In this document: piece by piece, positions 19,496 to 27,013 of the stretch
How positions within the stretch are numbered: position 1 is the first letter of the stretch
Layout of the letters: every line of letters begins with the position of its first letter
Origin: Psychrobacter arenosus
Lineage (GTDB): Bacteria > Pseudomonadota > Gammaproteobacteria > Pseudomonadales > Moraxellaceae
Reading direction: 5' to 3'
Length of the DNA: 64,000 nt
NCBI RefSeq assembly: GCF_904848165.1
Contig: NZ_LR884459.1
Location: 558,001 to 622,000, forward strand
Notes under the pieces: generated by a model
The model's input: the letters and a program-made list of their open reading frames with translations, nothing else
What the model was told of the DNA's origin: nothing
Databases searched by the model: none
Position numbers and translations under genes: made by a program

Positions 19496-20326
19496 TTAAG
19501 CAGAACATGAATAATCTTGATGTACCTCAAAGGGGGTTCTCATATTCAAGCTTGAATGAGGTCGTAGGTGGTTATAAATATAAACGGACTCATCTACAAG
19601 TTGTTTGAGCTCACTCATTGTATTGCACTCATAGAACAAGAACTCGCCCTTTAAGATCCCATTGACCCGCTCAGCCAACGCATTTTGATAACAATCATAA
19701 CCATCGGTCATAGAAGGTCTAATGCCGCTTCGCTTTAACGCCTCTTGATACTCTGATGCGCAGTACTGTAGACCTCGATCAGAATGATGAATCGTCTCAT
19801 GGCGATAGTGACGCCTTTCTACTGCCATGTTCAAGGCTTTAACCACTTCAGTAACGGGCATACTATCACTTAAGTGATAACCCATAATCTGTCTTGAGTA
19901 GGCATCTGTCACCAATGATAAGTAATGCGTGCCTTGTTTAGACGTCACATAGGTAATGTCAGCAACCATGGTTTGTTCTGGTTTTACAGGCGCAGGTGCA
20001 TCCTTGGTTAAGTTAGGGTGTTTTCTCATCCAGTGTTTACTAAACGTGGTTTTAGTATAGCTGCGTCTGGGCTTAACCAGCAGTCTATGCGCTCTTAGAT
20101 AATCAAAGAACCCGTCACGTCCAATCTTGATACCCTGGGCAATCAGTTTGGGTTTGATGAGCCAATATAGCTTGCGACCGCCAATTCTCGGCATCAGCAT
20201 TCGATACTCTTGTATCCAGTCTTTGAGGATAGCAAGCGTCTGGCTTCTTTCTCGTTGCCTAATGCGGTGTTGGTAAACCGCTTGCGGACTCACCTCTAGC
20301 AGACGACACCCTTGAGCCAGACTCAC
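19496..20326 (-). CDS. IS3-family transposase OrfB (DDE integrase domain)
   Basis: 276 residues from a GTG that overlaps the orfA stop (GTGA). The N-terminal helix-turn-helix-like part and HTH_21-type region precede an rve integrase core. The catalytic triad is visible: Asp in VADITYVTS, Asp in HSDRGLQY, and Glu in ALAERVNGILKGE. Conserved YNHLRPHSSL follows near the C-terminus. It is probably made mainly as an OrfAB fusion by a -1 shift in orfA, since the orfB frame is open back to the slippery site. Confidence 0.93.
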   Translation of the reverse strand: MSLAQGCRLLEVSPQAVYQHRIRQRERSQTLAILKDWIQEYRMLMPRIGGRKLYWLIKPKLIAQGIKIGRDGFFDYLRAHRLLVKPRRSYTKTTFSKHWMRKHPNLTKDAPAPVKPEQTMVADITYVTSKQGTHYLSLVTDAYSRQIMGYHLSDSMPVTEVVKALNMAVERRHYRHETIHHSDRGLQYCASEYQEALKRSGIRPSMTDGYDCYQNALAERVNGILKGEFLFYECNTMSELKQLVDESVYIYNHLRPHSSLNMRTPFEVHQDYSCSA

Positions 20327-20715
20327 TTGTCGATCTTGTTTGAGTTGCCAGAGAATGCCGTAGGTGACTTTTTTCTGGTACTTGCTCCATGCTTGCCATC
20401 TAAAGCTTCAACGATCTTGCCGAGAATTAGGGTGCGAGCTTTCTCGTCAGCCAGTTCTCGCTCTAGACGTTTGATGGTTTGCGCAGGGGTTTCTTTATTT
20501 GGCATTTTTAAACTCTCAGGCGGTCGTGTCCAGTCTAATGTACCATATTTACGCAGCCAAACTAACACCGTACTACGACCTTGAATGCCATAGTGCTGTT
20601 GCGCCTGCTTATAGGTCATGTCGCCTTTTTCGACACGGTCCACCACCGCTAATTTAAAGCCTAGGGTGTAATCTCTTTGCGTGCGCTTAACCTTTACTGT
20701 CTCTACCTTGTCCAT
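20323..20715 (-). CDS. IS3-family transposase OrfA (helix-turn-helix)
   Basis: 130 residues; the N-terminal 60 form a transposase_8-type HTH (YTLGFKLAVVDRVEKG, then TYKQAQQHYGI and VLVWLRKYG), followed by a leucine-zipper-like helix (TIKRLERELADEKARTLIL). AAGGA is eight bases before the ATG. The frame runs 15 codons beyond the slippery site before stopping. Confidence 0.92.
   Translation of the reverse strand: MDKVETVKVKRTQRDYTLGFKLAVVDRVEKGDMTYKQAQQHYGIQGRSTVLVWLRKYGTLDWTRPPESLKMPNKETPAQTIKRLERELADEKARTLILGKIVEALDGKHGASTRKKSPTAFSGNSNKIDK
20368..20374 (-). promoter_or_regulatory. A6G programmed -1 frameshift site of the IS
   Basis: On minus, AGA AAA AAG in the orfA frame contains the heptamer A-AAA-AAG. 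A -1 slip moves the ribosome to AAA GTC ACC TAC, which continues without a stop into orfB, giving the OrfAB transposase. Confidence 0.8.
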
Positions 20716-20764
20716 AATAAGCTTCCTTTTCGTAAACTTATTTCAGGACGGGACAATTTTAATT

Positions 20765-20794
20765 AAAAAAGCTCCCTAATTTGGGGGCTTTTTT
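20765..20794 (+). terminator. Terminator probably stranded from the TPR gene by the IS
   Basis: Stem AAAAGCTCCC/GGGGGCTTTT (one G-U pair) with a 7-base loop and a T run on plus, nine bases to the right of the IS. With the IS removed it would lie about 45 bases after the stop of the TPR gene. The A-rich left arm also allows minus-strand action. Confidence 0.75.
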
Positions 20795-21042
20795 ATGCCT
20801 GCAATCTTATAAAATCTATCTATAGCTATGGCTTCCTAGTCGACCTTAAACATAAAGAATCGATATCTGGATAATAACAACTAAAATGGCGACCTATAAA
20901 AATGTCTTGAGGCATTTATCTCTCCGATTAGCAATAGCGTACGCCATTAATAAAGCTACCCCATGGCCGTTAAAATAAAAGACTTACCCAGGGCTTTGAT
21001 GGTATATTTCGTCATTAAATTACTAATAAGTTGAGGCGCTTC

Positions 21043-23847
21043 ATGTCTTTTTTACGGCCCAAGTTCAGCCAAACTGCCTTAAGCCGTGTCTGCCAAGTGG
21101 CGTTAAGACTGTCGCACAAGCCGACCTTACCCTCTAGCACCTTGCTGCTTAGCAGTGTCATGGCGGTCACGCTGGCAGGCTGTAGTAGCGTTGCTGTAGA
21201 GAAGCAATCGGCCGCCAAGACTTTGGTTGCGCAGCGCGGTAATATTGTCACCGACAACAAACTCAGTACTGCCGCCGCCTCTGCCTTATTATCCGCGGGT
21301 TTGAACGAAGAAGCTTGTATGTTGCGTTTTGAGCGCTGTTTGATGCAATTATCAGACAGTCTATTCAATGAGCATTACCGGCAAGCTTTAGCTATCTTTG
21401 CCGAGCTTCACTATACCAAGGCCCTGCGTCTAGGGGGCTCGGAAGCCTGTCAAAATGGTTTGGCGCGTTCGCCGCTAGACCCATATTATGCCAATGCCCC
21501 TATCCCAGAAGCGGAGCTGAATAAGCAAAGACGCTTAACGAAATATTGTCTAAATACTTACCATGCTGAACTGTTAGAAGCGGTTAAATACAGCTATACC
21601 TACTTATTTTATGACGAGTTAGAGCATGACTTTGCAGACGACTCGGCTCGCGACCCCCAAAAGATGAGCCGGCGTTTGCCCAGCGAGCTCGATATCCAAA
21701 CGCAAGATATTTATAATTCAGCTAGCAATGACATTATCACTCAGATTTACGAGTCCTCAGAATCTGACAAACCTCTGTATAGCAGTACTGTAAACATTGA
21801 GCATTTTGCGGTAAACCCAGAGAAAAAAGACAACGAATCGGCCGATACTACCGTGGTGTCAGCAGAGACGGCTGCTCAGCAAATTAAGGTGATGAAGATT
21901 GACGTAGCCGACTATCAACTCGATGTTTATCTGCCCAATGAAAAAAATTATTTGGTCAATGCTAGTAGTCAAAATAAAGCTCTAACAGACTTGGTCTCTA
22001 CTTATGAGCTGCGCCTATCTGAGCTAAACTCTATTAGCAAACGTGACGGCTTTGGCATTAGTTTTGTGGCGTCGCTCAACGACCGCTATACTACCTCTAT
22101 TCGTCAACTGCTTAGCAAAACCTTACCCGCCTCCTTAGCTAACAAAGATAAAGACGATAAAGAGCAGGTGGATGAAAGTCAGCCTATTAATCGTATTTAT
22201 CCTACTGGGCATCTGCTGCTTACCGGTCTGATTAAACCACAAGGGAACAGTGTGTTGGAGGTATTAACCCATAACAAGCTCGATATTCACCTATACAATC
22301 CTTATCGCACTGAAAAAGTCACTTTATTGGGCGAAGACTATCCTTTGGCGGCTAACTTCTCAGCGAGCTATGGTTTGTGGCTGTCTGAAAATCAGCTTAA
22401 TAGCGTGGGCTATTTGAATTTACTAGCCCCACAAAACGAAGCCAGCTTGCCGCGACTGTTTAAACTTGAGCCCTACGATCCCAATAAGCGCGTCATTATC
22501 ATGCTGCATGGGCTAGCCTCTAGTCCCGCCACTTGGGTAAACTTGACCAACGATATTTTTAACGATGCTACGCTACGGGACAACTACCAAGTTTGGCAGG
22601 TCTTCTATCCGACCAACCTGCCTATCTTAGAGAACCGCTACCAAATTCAGCAGCTTATCGAAACCGCCTATAAACAGGTGGATCCTGATGGCACAGATGC
22701 GGCCAGTAGCAATAGCGTAATCATCAGCCATAGTATGGGCGCGGTTATTGCCCGTATGTTGGTGTCCGACACGGATTTATCTACTCGGTTAGACTCGCTC
22801 AACGAGAGGGCGCAACCCGCAGCTACTAAAGCCACAGAGACTGTGACAGATGGTCCGCTAGTCAACGAGGAGACGGCTGACTTACCCGACTTCAGTAATG
22901 ACAAGCAAGTTTCAGCGATGTTAAAAAAGAGCTTCGGTAATAATAAGGAATTGGCAGAGCGTTTTGCCCTAAGCCCGCTCCAACAAGTAGATACGGTAGT
23001 GTTTTTAAGCGCCCCTTTCCGCGGTACAGATTACGCTGACCGTTGGTTTACTCGCGCGATGCGCCGCATCATCCATCTGCCTTTAGGGCTTGTGCAGACC
23101 GTCACTAGCAACTTAACTAACATTGCTACTGAAGGCGAGCTGGCACAAAACCCACTAGGCGCCCTCTATCTAGAGAACGGCGCCAGTCAGTTAAGCGATA
23201 AGTCTTCTTTTGTTAAATTAACCAAAGATTTGCCTATCGTACCGCAAGTCACCTATCACTCTATTATCGCTAATGCGGATTCAGATATTGCCCGAGGCTT
23301 ATCAGAGCTGCAGTCTAGTATGGTAAGCTTTGATTTATCTCAAGAAATTGAAGCAGGAGCGGGAGCGGAGGCAGCAACAGGCTCAGGCTCTACAGGCGTT
23401 ACGGTTCATAATATTGCAAAACCCAAGATAAACGAAGTCGTGCTTCCTGACGACTCTACGCAAAGTGAACTCTTAGCCTCTGATACTGCTAGTGAGAATG
23501 GCAAAGGTTTTGCTGACAAGGGCTTGGGTGATAAGAGCAATGCTAAAAAAGATAGTGGCGAAGACGATATCAGTAACAATGATATTGACGAAGAAAGTTA
23601 TGCCATGTCAGCAGCAGAGCAAGCTAGCCCTACAGATGTCGCTTATATTGCAGCTATCACGGTTGAAGAAGCCTTAGATGATGACTTAACAGAAAAGCTC
23701 TCGGACGGTATTGTCCCTTATAAAAGTGCCCATCTGGACGGTGCAGCCTCTGAAACTATTATTATCGGGGGTCATAGTATCCAAGAAAACCCACAAACGA
23801 TTTTAACCCTACGACGAATTTTACATCAGCAATTAAAGAAAGATTAA
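21043..23847 (+). CDS. Large alpha/beta-hydrolase lipoprotein (lipase/esterase-like)
   Basis: 934 residues from an ATG with GAGG six bases upstream; the frame extends 4 codons further to a TTG that contains this site. The lipobox VTLAGC puts the acylated Cys at residue 47. Residues 50-475 are unrecognised. An alpha/beta-hydrolase core begins near 485 (VIIMLHGLASSPATWV, oxyanion region), with nucleophile Ser564 in SHSMGAV and a long insert. The acid is probably Asp in LSDGIVPYKS and the base His in GGHSIQENP near the C-terminus. An acidic Gly/Ser/Asp insert of about 100 residues precedes the last two. Likely an outer-membrane-attached esterase or lipase; substrate unknown. It appears monocistronic with its own terminator. 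Confidence 0.82.
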   Translation: MSFLRPKFSQTALSRVCQVALRLSHKPTLPSSTLLLSSVMAVTLAGCSSVAVEKQSAAKTLVAQRGNIVTDNKLSTAAASALLSAGLNEEACMLRFERCLMQLSDSLFNEHYRQALAIFAELHYTKALRLGGSEACQNGLARSPLDPYYANAPIPEAELNKQRRLTKYCLNTYHAELLEAVKYSYTYLFYDELEHDFADDSARDPQKMSRRLPSELDIQTQDIYNSASNDIITQIYESSESDKPLYSSTVNIEHFAVNPEKKDNESADTTVVSAETAAQQIKVMKIDVADYQLDVYLPNEKNYLVNASSQNKALTDLVSTYELRLSELNSISKRDGFGISFVASLNDRYTTSIRQLLSKTLPASLANKDKDDKEQVDESQPINRIYPTGHLLLTGLIKPQGNSVLEVLTHNKLDIHLYNPYRTEKVTLLGEDYPLAANFSASYGLWLSENQLNSVGYLNLLAPQNEASLPRLFKLEPYDPNKRVIIMLHGLASSPATWVNLTNDIFNDATLRDNYQVWQVFYPTNLPILENRYQIQQLIETAYKQVDPDGTDAASSNSVIISHSMGAVIARMLVSDTDLSTRLDSLNERAQPAATKATETVTDGPLVNEETADLPDFSNDKQVSAMLKKSFGNNKELAERFALSPLQQVDTVVFLSAPFRGTDYADRWFTRAMRRIIHLPLGLVQTVTSNLTNIATEGELAQNPLGALYLENGASQLSDKSSFVKLTKDLPIVPQVTYHSIIANADSDIARGLSELQSSMVSFDLSQEIEAGAGAEAATGSGSTGVTVHNIAKPKINEVVLPDDSTQSELLASDTASENGKGFADKGLGDKSNAKKDSGEDDISNNDIDEESYAMSAAEQASPTDVAYIAAITVEEALDDDLTEKLSDGIVPYKSAHLDGAASETIIIGGHSIQENPQTILTLRRILHQQLKKD

Positions 23848-24248
23848 TTTTAGCAGACGCTTATATAAGCATTTTTCGATAATTTTTAAGCGGTGTTTAT
23901 TTGTGACCTTGGTAGTCGTCAAAGATTGCCAAGGTTATTTTTTACTTTAAAAATAGTTATTATTACTATTAAATTATACTTAATATTACTTTATTCTTTC
24001 TTAGGAATAGCAGTTGTAAATCCAGACTGTAAAATCCAATAAGTTCAACTAAGCACTTTATAAAAACCTTCAATAAATCAACGCTATTTAAGCCTATCTA
24101 TAAAATTAACCCTTTCTTAAATCATTAATTTAACTAACCTTATGTATTTACGAGACGGTCACATATAGGGTCTTTATATACCTGATTATGCTAAAAATTA
24201 GGCGTATAATGAGCGGCATGCCAGTTACTCTCTATGAGGTTGTGACCT
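23848..24248. other. Intergenic region upstream of cioAB
   Basis: 400 AT-rich bases holding the hydrolase terminator and the cioAB promoter. A perfect TATAAT stands at 24205-24210, 38 bases before cioA, with only a poor -35. I find no clear FNR/ANR box (TTGAT-N4-ATCAA). Confidence 0.5.
23906..23943 (+). terminator. Terminator of the hydrolase lipoprotein gene
   Basis: Stem ACCTTGG/CCAAGGT with a 16-base loop followed by TATTTTTT. Confidence 0.75.
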
Positions 24249-25763
24249 ATGCTCGCTTTATTTGCGTTAGAACAGCTCGATGCGGTGCTCTTAGCCCGCT
24301 TACAATTTGCTTTTGTTATTTCCTACCATATTGTTTTTCCCGCCTTTTCGATTGGTCTTGCCAGCTGGTTAACCGTTCTTGAGTTTCGCTGGTTAAAAAC
24401 CGGCAATCCCGTTTATGCGGAAGTATATAAGCACTGGATTAAAATCTTTGCTGTGGTATTCGGTATTGGTGTGGTGACCGGTGTCGTCATGTCCTACCAA
24501 TTCGGCACCAACTGGGCGGTATTCTCTGATAGAACAGGGAACGTCCTAGGCCCACTATTGGCCTACGAAGTATTGACGGCCTTCTTCTTAGAGGCTTCCT
24601 TCTTAGGGATTATGCTGTTTGGTTGGGGTCGCGTCAGTAAGCGCATGCACTTTGCTGCAACCGCTATCGTAGCCATTGGTACCATGATTTCGGGCTTTTG
24701 GATTTTATCCGCCAACAGCTTTATGCAGACCCCACAAGGATTCTCGCTAGGTGCTGACGGACTACTCTATCCTGAGAATTGGTTAGAGATTATCTTTAAC
24801 CCCTCCTTCCCTTATCGCTATGCCCATATGATGACGGCGGCCTTCTTGACGACTGCTTTTGTGGTTGGCGGTGCGGGGGCGTACTACCTACAGTCTAAGC
24901 GGCATAAAGACCATCGTGAACATGGCAAAGTGATGCTAGGCATGGCCATGCTTATGGCCATATTCATTGCTCCGATTCAAGCTTTTATCGGTGATGAACA
25001 TGGCCTCAATACGCTTGAGCATCAACCTGCCAAAGTCGCAGCGATGGAAGGTATTTGGGAGGATGAACGTGGTGCAGCGCTTAGGCTATTTGCTATCCCT
25101 GACCAAAAGAATCAAACCAATAAATATGAAATTAAAATTCCTTATGTCTCTGGTCTAATTTTGACCCACTCCTTAGATGGAGAAATCAAAGGGTTAAAAA
25201 ACTGGGCACCTGAAGATCAGCCTCCAGTTATCATCGTCTTTTGGGCCTTCCGTATTATGGTCGGCATTGGCATGTTGATGATTCTTGTTGGGCTATTTAG
25301 TGCTTATAAGTATTTCAGAAAACAGCATTTTGATCCTAATAGCGTTTGGTTCCATCGCATTTGGATGGGCATGATGCCGCTTGGTTTTATCGCCTTACTT
25401 GCAGGTTGGTTTGTTACTGAAACCGGCCGTCAGCCTTATACCGTATACGGCGTATTGCGTACCGTGGATAGTGTTTCGCCGCTTGCTGCCGAGCAAGTCG
25501 CTGCGACCTTACTAGGCTTTATCGTGCTTTATATCTTCGTATTTGGTGCTGGCAGTCTCTATATTTTAAGACTGATTGCCCAAGGACCTAAACCATTCGA
25601 AGACCCTGCTGATGATAATTTTTATGAGCATTCAGTCACAGAAGGTCAAGGCCGTACGCTTAGTGGAGACAGTAATCCTGCTGAGCACACCAAAGAGTCG
25701 GCAAACCCTAGCGATAGTTTGGAAAAACCGGCCAATGATAAACAAGACGGAGGACTACGCTAA
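24249..25763 (+). CDS. cioA: bd-type quinol oxidase subunit I, cyanide-insensitive (CioA) type
   Basis: Haem-bearing subunit of a cytochrome bd oxidase that oxidises ubiquinol and reduces oxygen to water in the inner membrane. 504 residues. His19 and the start RLQFAFVISYHIVFPAFSIG fit the haem b595 side; GFWILSANSFMQTP and GDEHGLNTLEHQPAKVAAMEG are conserved. The Q-loop is short, and its KVAAMEG and LILTHSL wording resembles Pseudomonas CioA rather than E. coli CydA, so low sensitivity to cyanide is inferred. A charged tail of about 50 residues follows the last helix. GAGG is 10 bases before the ATG; the stop overlaps cioB. Confidence 0.93.
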   Translation: MLALFALEQLDAVLLARLQFAFVISYHIVFPAFSIGLASWLTVLEFRWLKTGNPVYAEVYKHWIKIFAVVFGIGVVTGVVMSYQFGTNWAVFSDRTGNVLGPLLAYEVLTAFFLEASFLGIMLFGWGRVSKRMHFAATAIVAIGTMISGFWILSANSFMQTPQGFSLGADGLLYPENWLEIIFNPSFPYRYAHMMTAAFLTTAFVVGGAGAYYLQSKRHKDHREHGKVMLGMAMLMAIFIAPIQAFIGDEHGLNTLEHQPAKVAAMEGIWEDERGAALRLFAIPDQKNQTNKYEIKIPYVSGLILTHSLDGEIKGLKNWAPEDQPPVIIVFWAFRIMVGIGMLMILVGLFSAYKYFRKQHFDPNSVWFHRIWMGMMPLGFIALLAGWFVTETGRQPYTVYGVLRTVDSVSPLAAEQVAATLLGFIVLYIFVFGAGSLYILRLIAQGPKPFEDPADDNFYEHSVTEGQGRTLSGDSNPAEHTKESANPSDSLEKPANDKQDGGLR

Positions 25764-26779
25764 TGTTTAACTTTGGTGATGTGCTTGACCTGCCCCTAAT
25801 CTGGGGGGGCTTAATTGCCCTCTCGGTCTTCGTTTATGTCTTGTTAGATGGTTTTGATTTAGGCTGCGGTATACTCTTCCCGTTTGCTGGCTCTGATAAA
25901 AACCGTAGCCGAATTATGAACTCCATCGCCCCATTTTGGGATGGTAATGAGACATGGCTAGTTCTGGGAGGCGGTGGTTTATTTGCCGCTTTCCCAGTCG
26001 CTTATGGCATTATTATGACGGGGCTATACCTTCCTGTTATTACTATGCTTTTTGGATTAATACTGCGTGGTGTTGCTTTCGAATTCCGTTTTAAAGCCAG
26101 TTCACGTCGCTATATTTGGGACACTTGCTTTTTCGTTGGCTCAGTCGTGGCGGCTTTCACGCAGGGTGTGATGCTAGGCGCTTTGGTACAAGGTATCGAA
26201 TCGACTAACCGCGTCTTTAGTGGTGGGCAATATGACTGGCTATCCCCTTTTAGCGTTATCTGCGGATTTGCCCTGATGATTGGCTATGCCCTATTAGGCT
26301 CAACTTGGTTGATTATCAAGACTGAACATACCTTGCAGGTCTGGGCGCGTAAAGTCTCAGGTTGGTTGCTAGTAGCACTAGTAGCCGCTATGGCTATTGT
26401 CACTATCTTCATGTATTTCTCTTCTATCGAAGCGGTCACCCATTGGTTCACGCTACCGGATCTGCTATATCTGATTCCTGTGCCTATTATTATTGCCGCA
26501 TTATTTGTCCTCATGGGCAAAGACCTAAAGACAGAGCGCGAATACCGTCCTTTCCTTTTGACAGTGGCTATGTTTTTGGTGGGTTATCTTGGGGTTTGCT
26601 ATGCTATCTTCCCGCATATCGTCCCTTACAGCATGACTATTTATGAAGCCGCCGCAGCCGATACTTCGCTATCATTCATGTTGATTGGTGCCGGTATTAT
26701 GTTGCCTATTATCTTAAGTTACACCGCTTATGCCTACTATACCTTTAAAGGTAAAACGGACCATGAGCATATGTATTAA
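25763..26779 (+). CDS. cioB: bd-type quinol oxidase subunit II (CioB)
   Basis: Partner subunit of CioA. 338 residues, about 8-9 membrane helices, with the family start WGGLIALSVFVYVLLDGFDLG, the GNETWLVLGGG motif and RGVAFEFRFK. The ATG shares one base with the cioA stop (TAATG), and GGAGG lies nine bases upstream inside cioA, so the two are translationally coupled. Confidence 0.95.
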   Translation: MFNFGDVLDLPLIWGGLIALSVFVYVLLDGFDLGCGILFPFAGSDKNRSRIMNSIAPFWDGNETWLVLGGGGLFAAFPVAYGIIMTGLYLPVITMLFGLILRGVAFEFRFKASSRRYIWDTCFFVGSVVAAFTQGVMLGALVQGIESTNRVFSGGQYDWLSPFSVICGFALMIGYALLGSTWLIIKTEHTLQVWARKVSGWLLVALVAAMAIVTIFMYFSSIEAVTHWFTLPDLLYLIPVPIIIAALFVLMGKDLKTEREYRPFLLTVAMFLVGYLGVCYAIFPHIVPYSMTIYEAAAADTSLSFMLIGAGIMLPIILSYTAYAYYTFKGKTDHEHMY

Positions 26780-26893
26780 GAGTCCTAGTTTAGGTGACTA
26801 AAAAAGGCTAAAGATTGGGCAGTGCGGTCTATTTAACACTGTCCAATTATGCTCTAACCTTATTTTTAAACCTCTTTTTTAGTAGGAGGCTTT

Positions 26894-27013
26894 ATGAAAA
26901 AGCTCAGCAAAAAACAATCGCAGTGGGCCTGGTTTATCGGGCTTTACTTGGCAGGATTTTTAACTATTTTCACCATCGCTCAATTGATCCGCTTGGCTAT
27001 GGGTATCGAATAA
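26894..27013 (+). CDS. 39-residue single-TM peptide of the cio operon (DUF2474-like)
   Basis: Too short for usual ORF listing but well supported: AGGAGG stands four bases before the ATG, 114 bases after cioB. The product has a Lys-rich N-terminus (MKKLSKKQSQ) and one membrane helix (WAWFIGLYLAGFLTIFTIA) ending in LIRLAMGIE. This resembles the DUF2474/CydX-type small subunits found after bd oxidase genes, which stabilise the oxidase; DUF2474 is my best match from memory. Its last 54 bases overlap the 3' end of the convergent gene at 26960. Confidence 0.8.
   Translation: MKKLSKKQSQWAWFIGLYLAGFLTIFTIAQLIRLAMGIE

Larger units (their letters stand above)
19430..20755 (-). mobile_element. Complete IS3-family insertion sequence
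   Basis: 1,326 bp. The ends are inverted repeats: TGTCCCGTCCTAAAATAGGTT on the left and TGTCCCGTCCTGAAATAAGTT read inward from the right, 19 of 21 bases the same. The flanks repeat ATT (19427-19429 and 20756-20758), a 3-bp target duplication as expected for IS3 elements. It carries overlapping orfA and orfB on minus with an A6G frameshift site. Both frames are intact, so the copy could be active. Confidence 0.95.
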
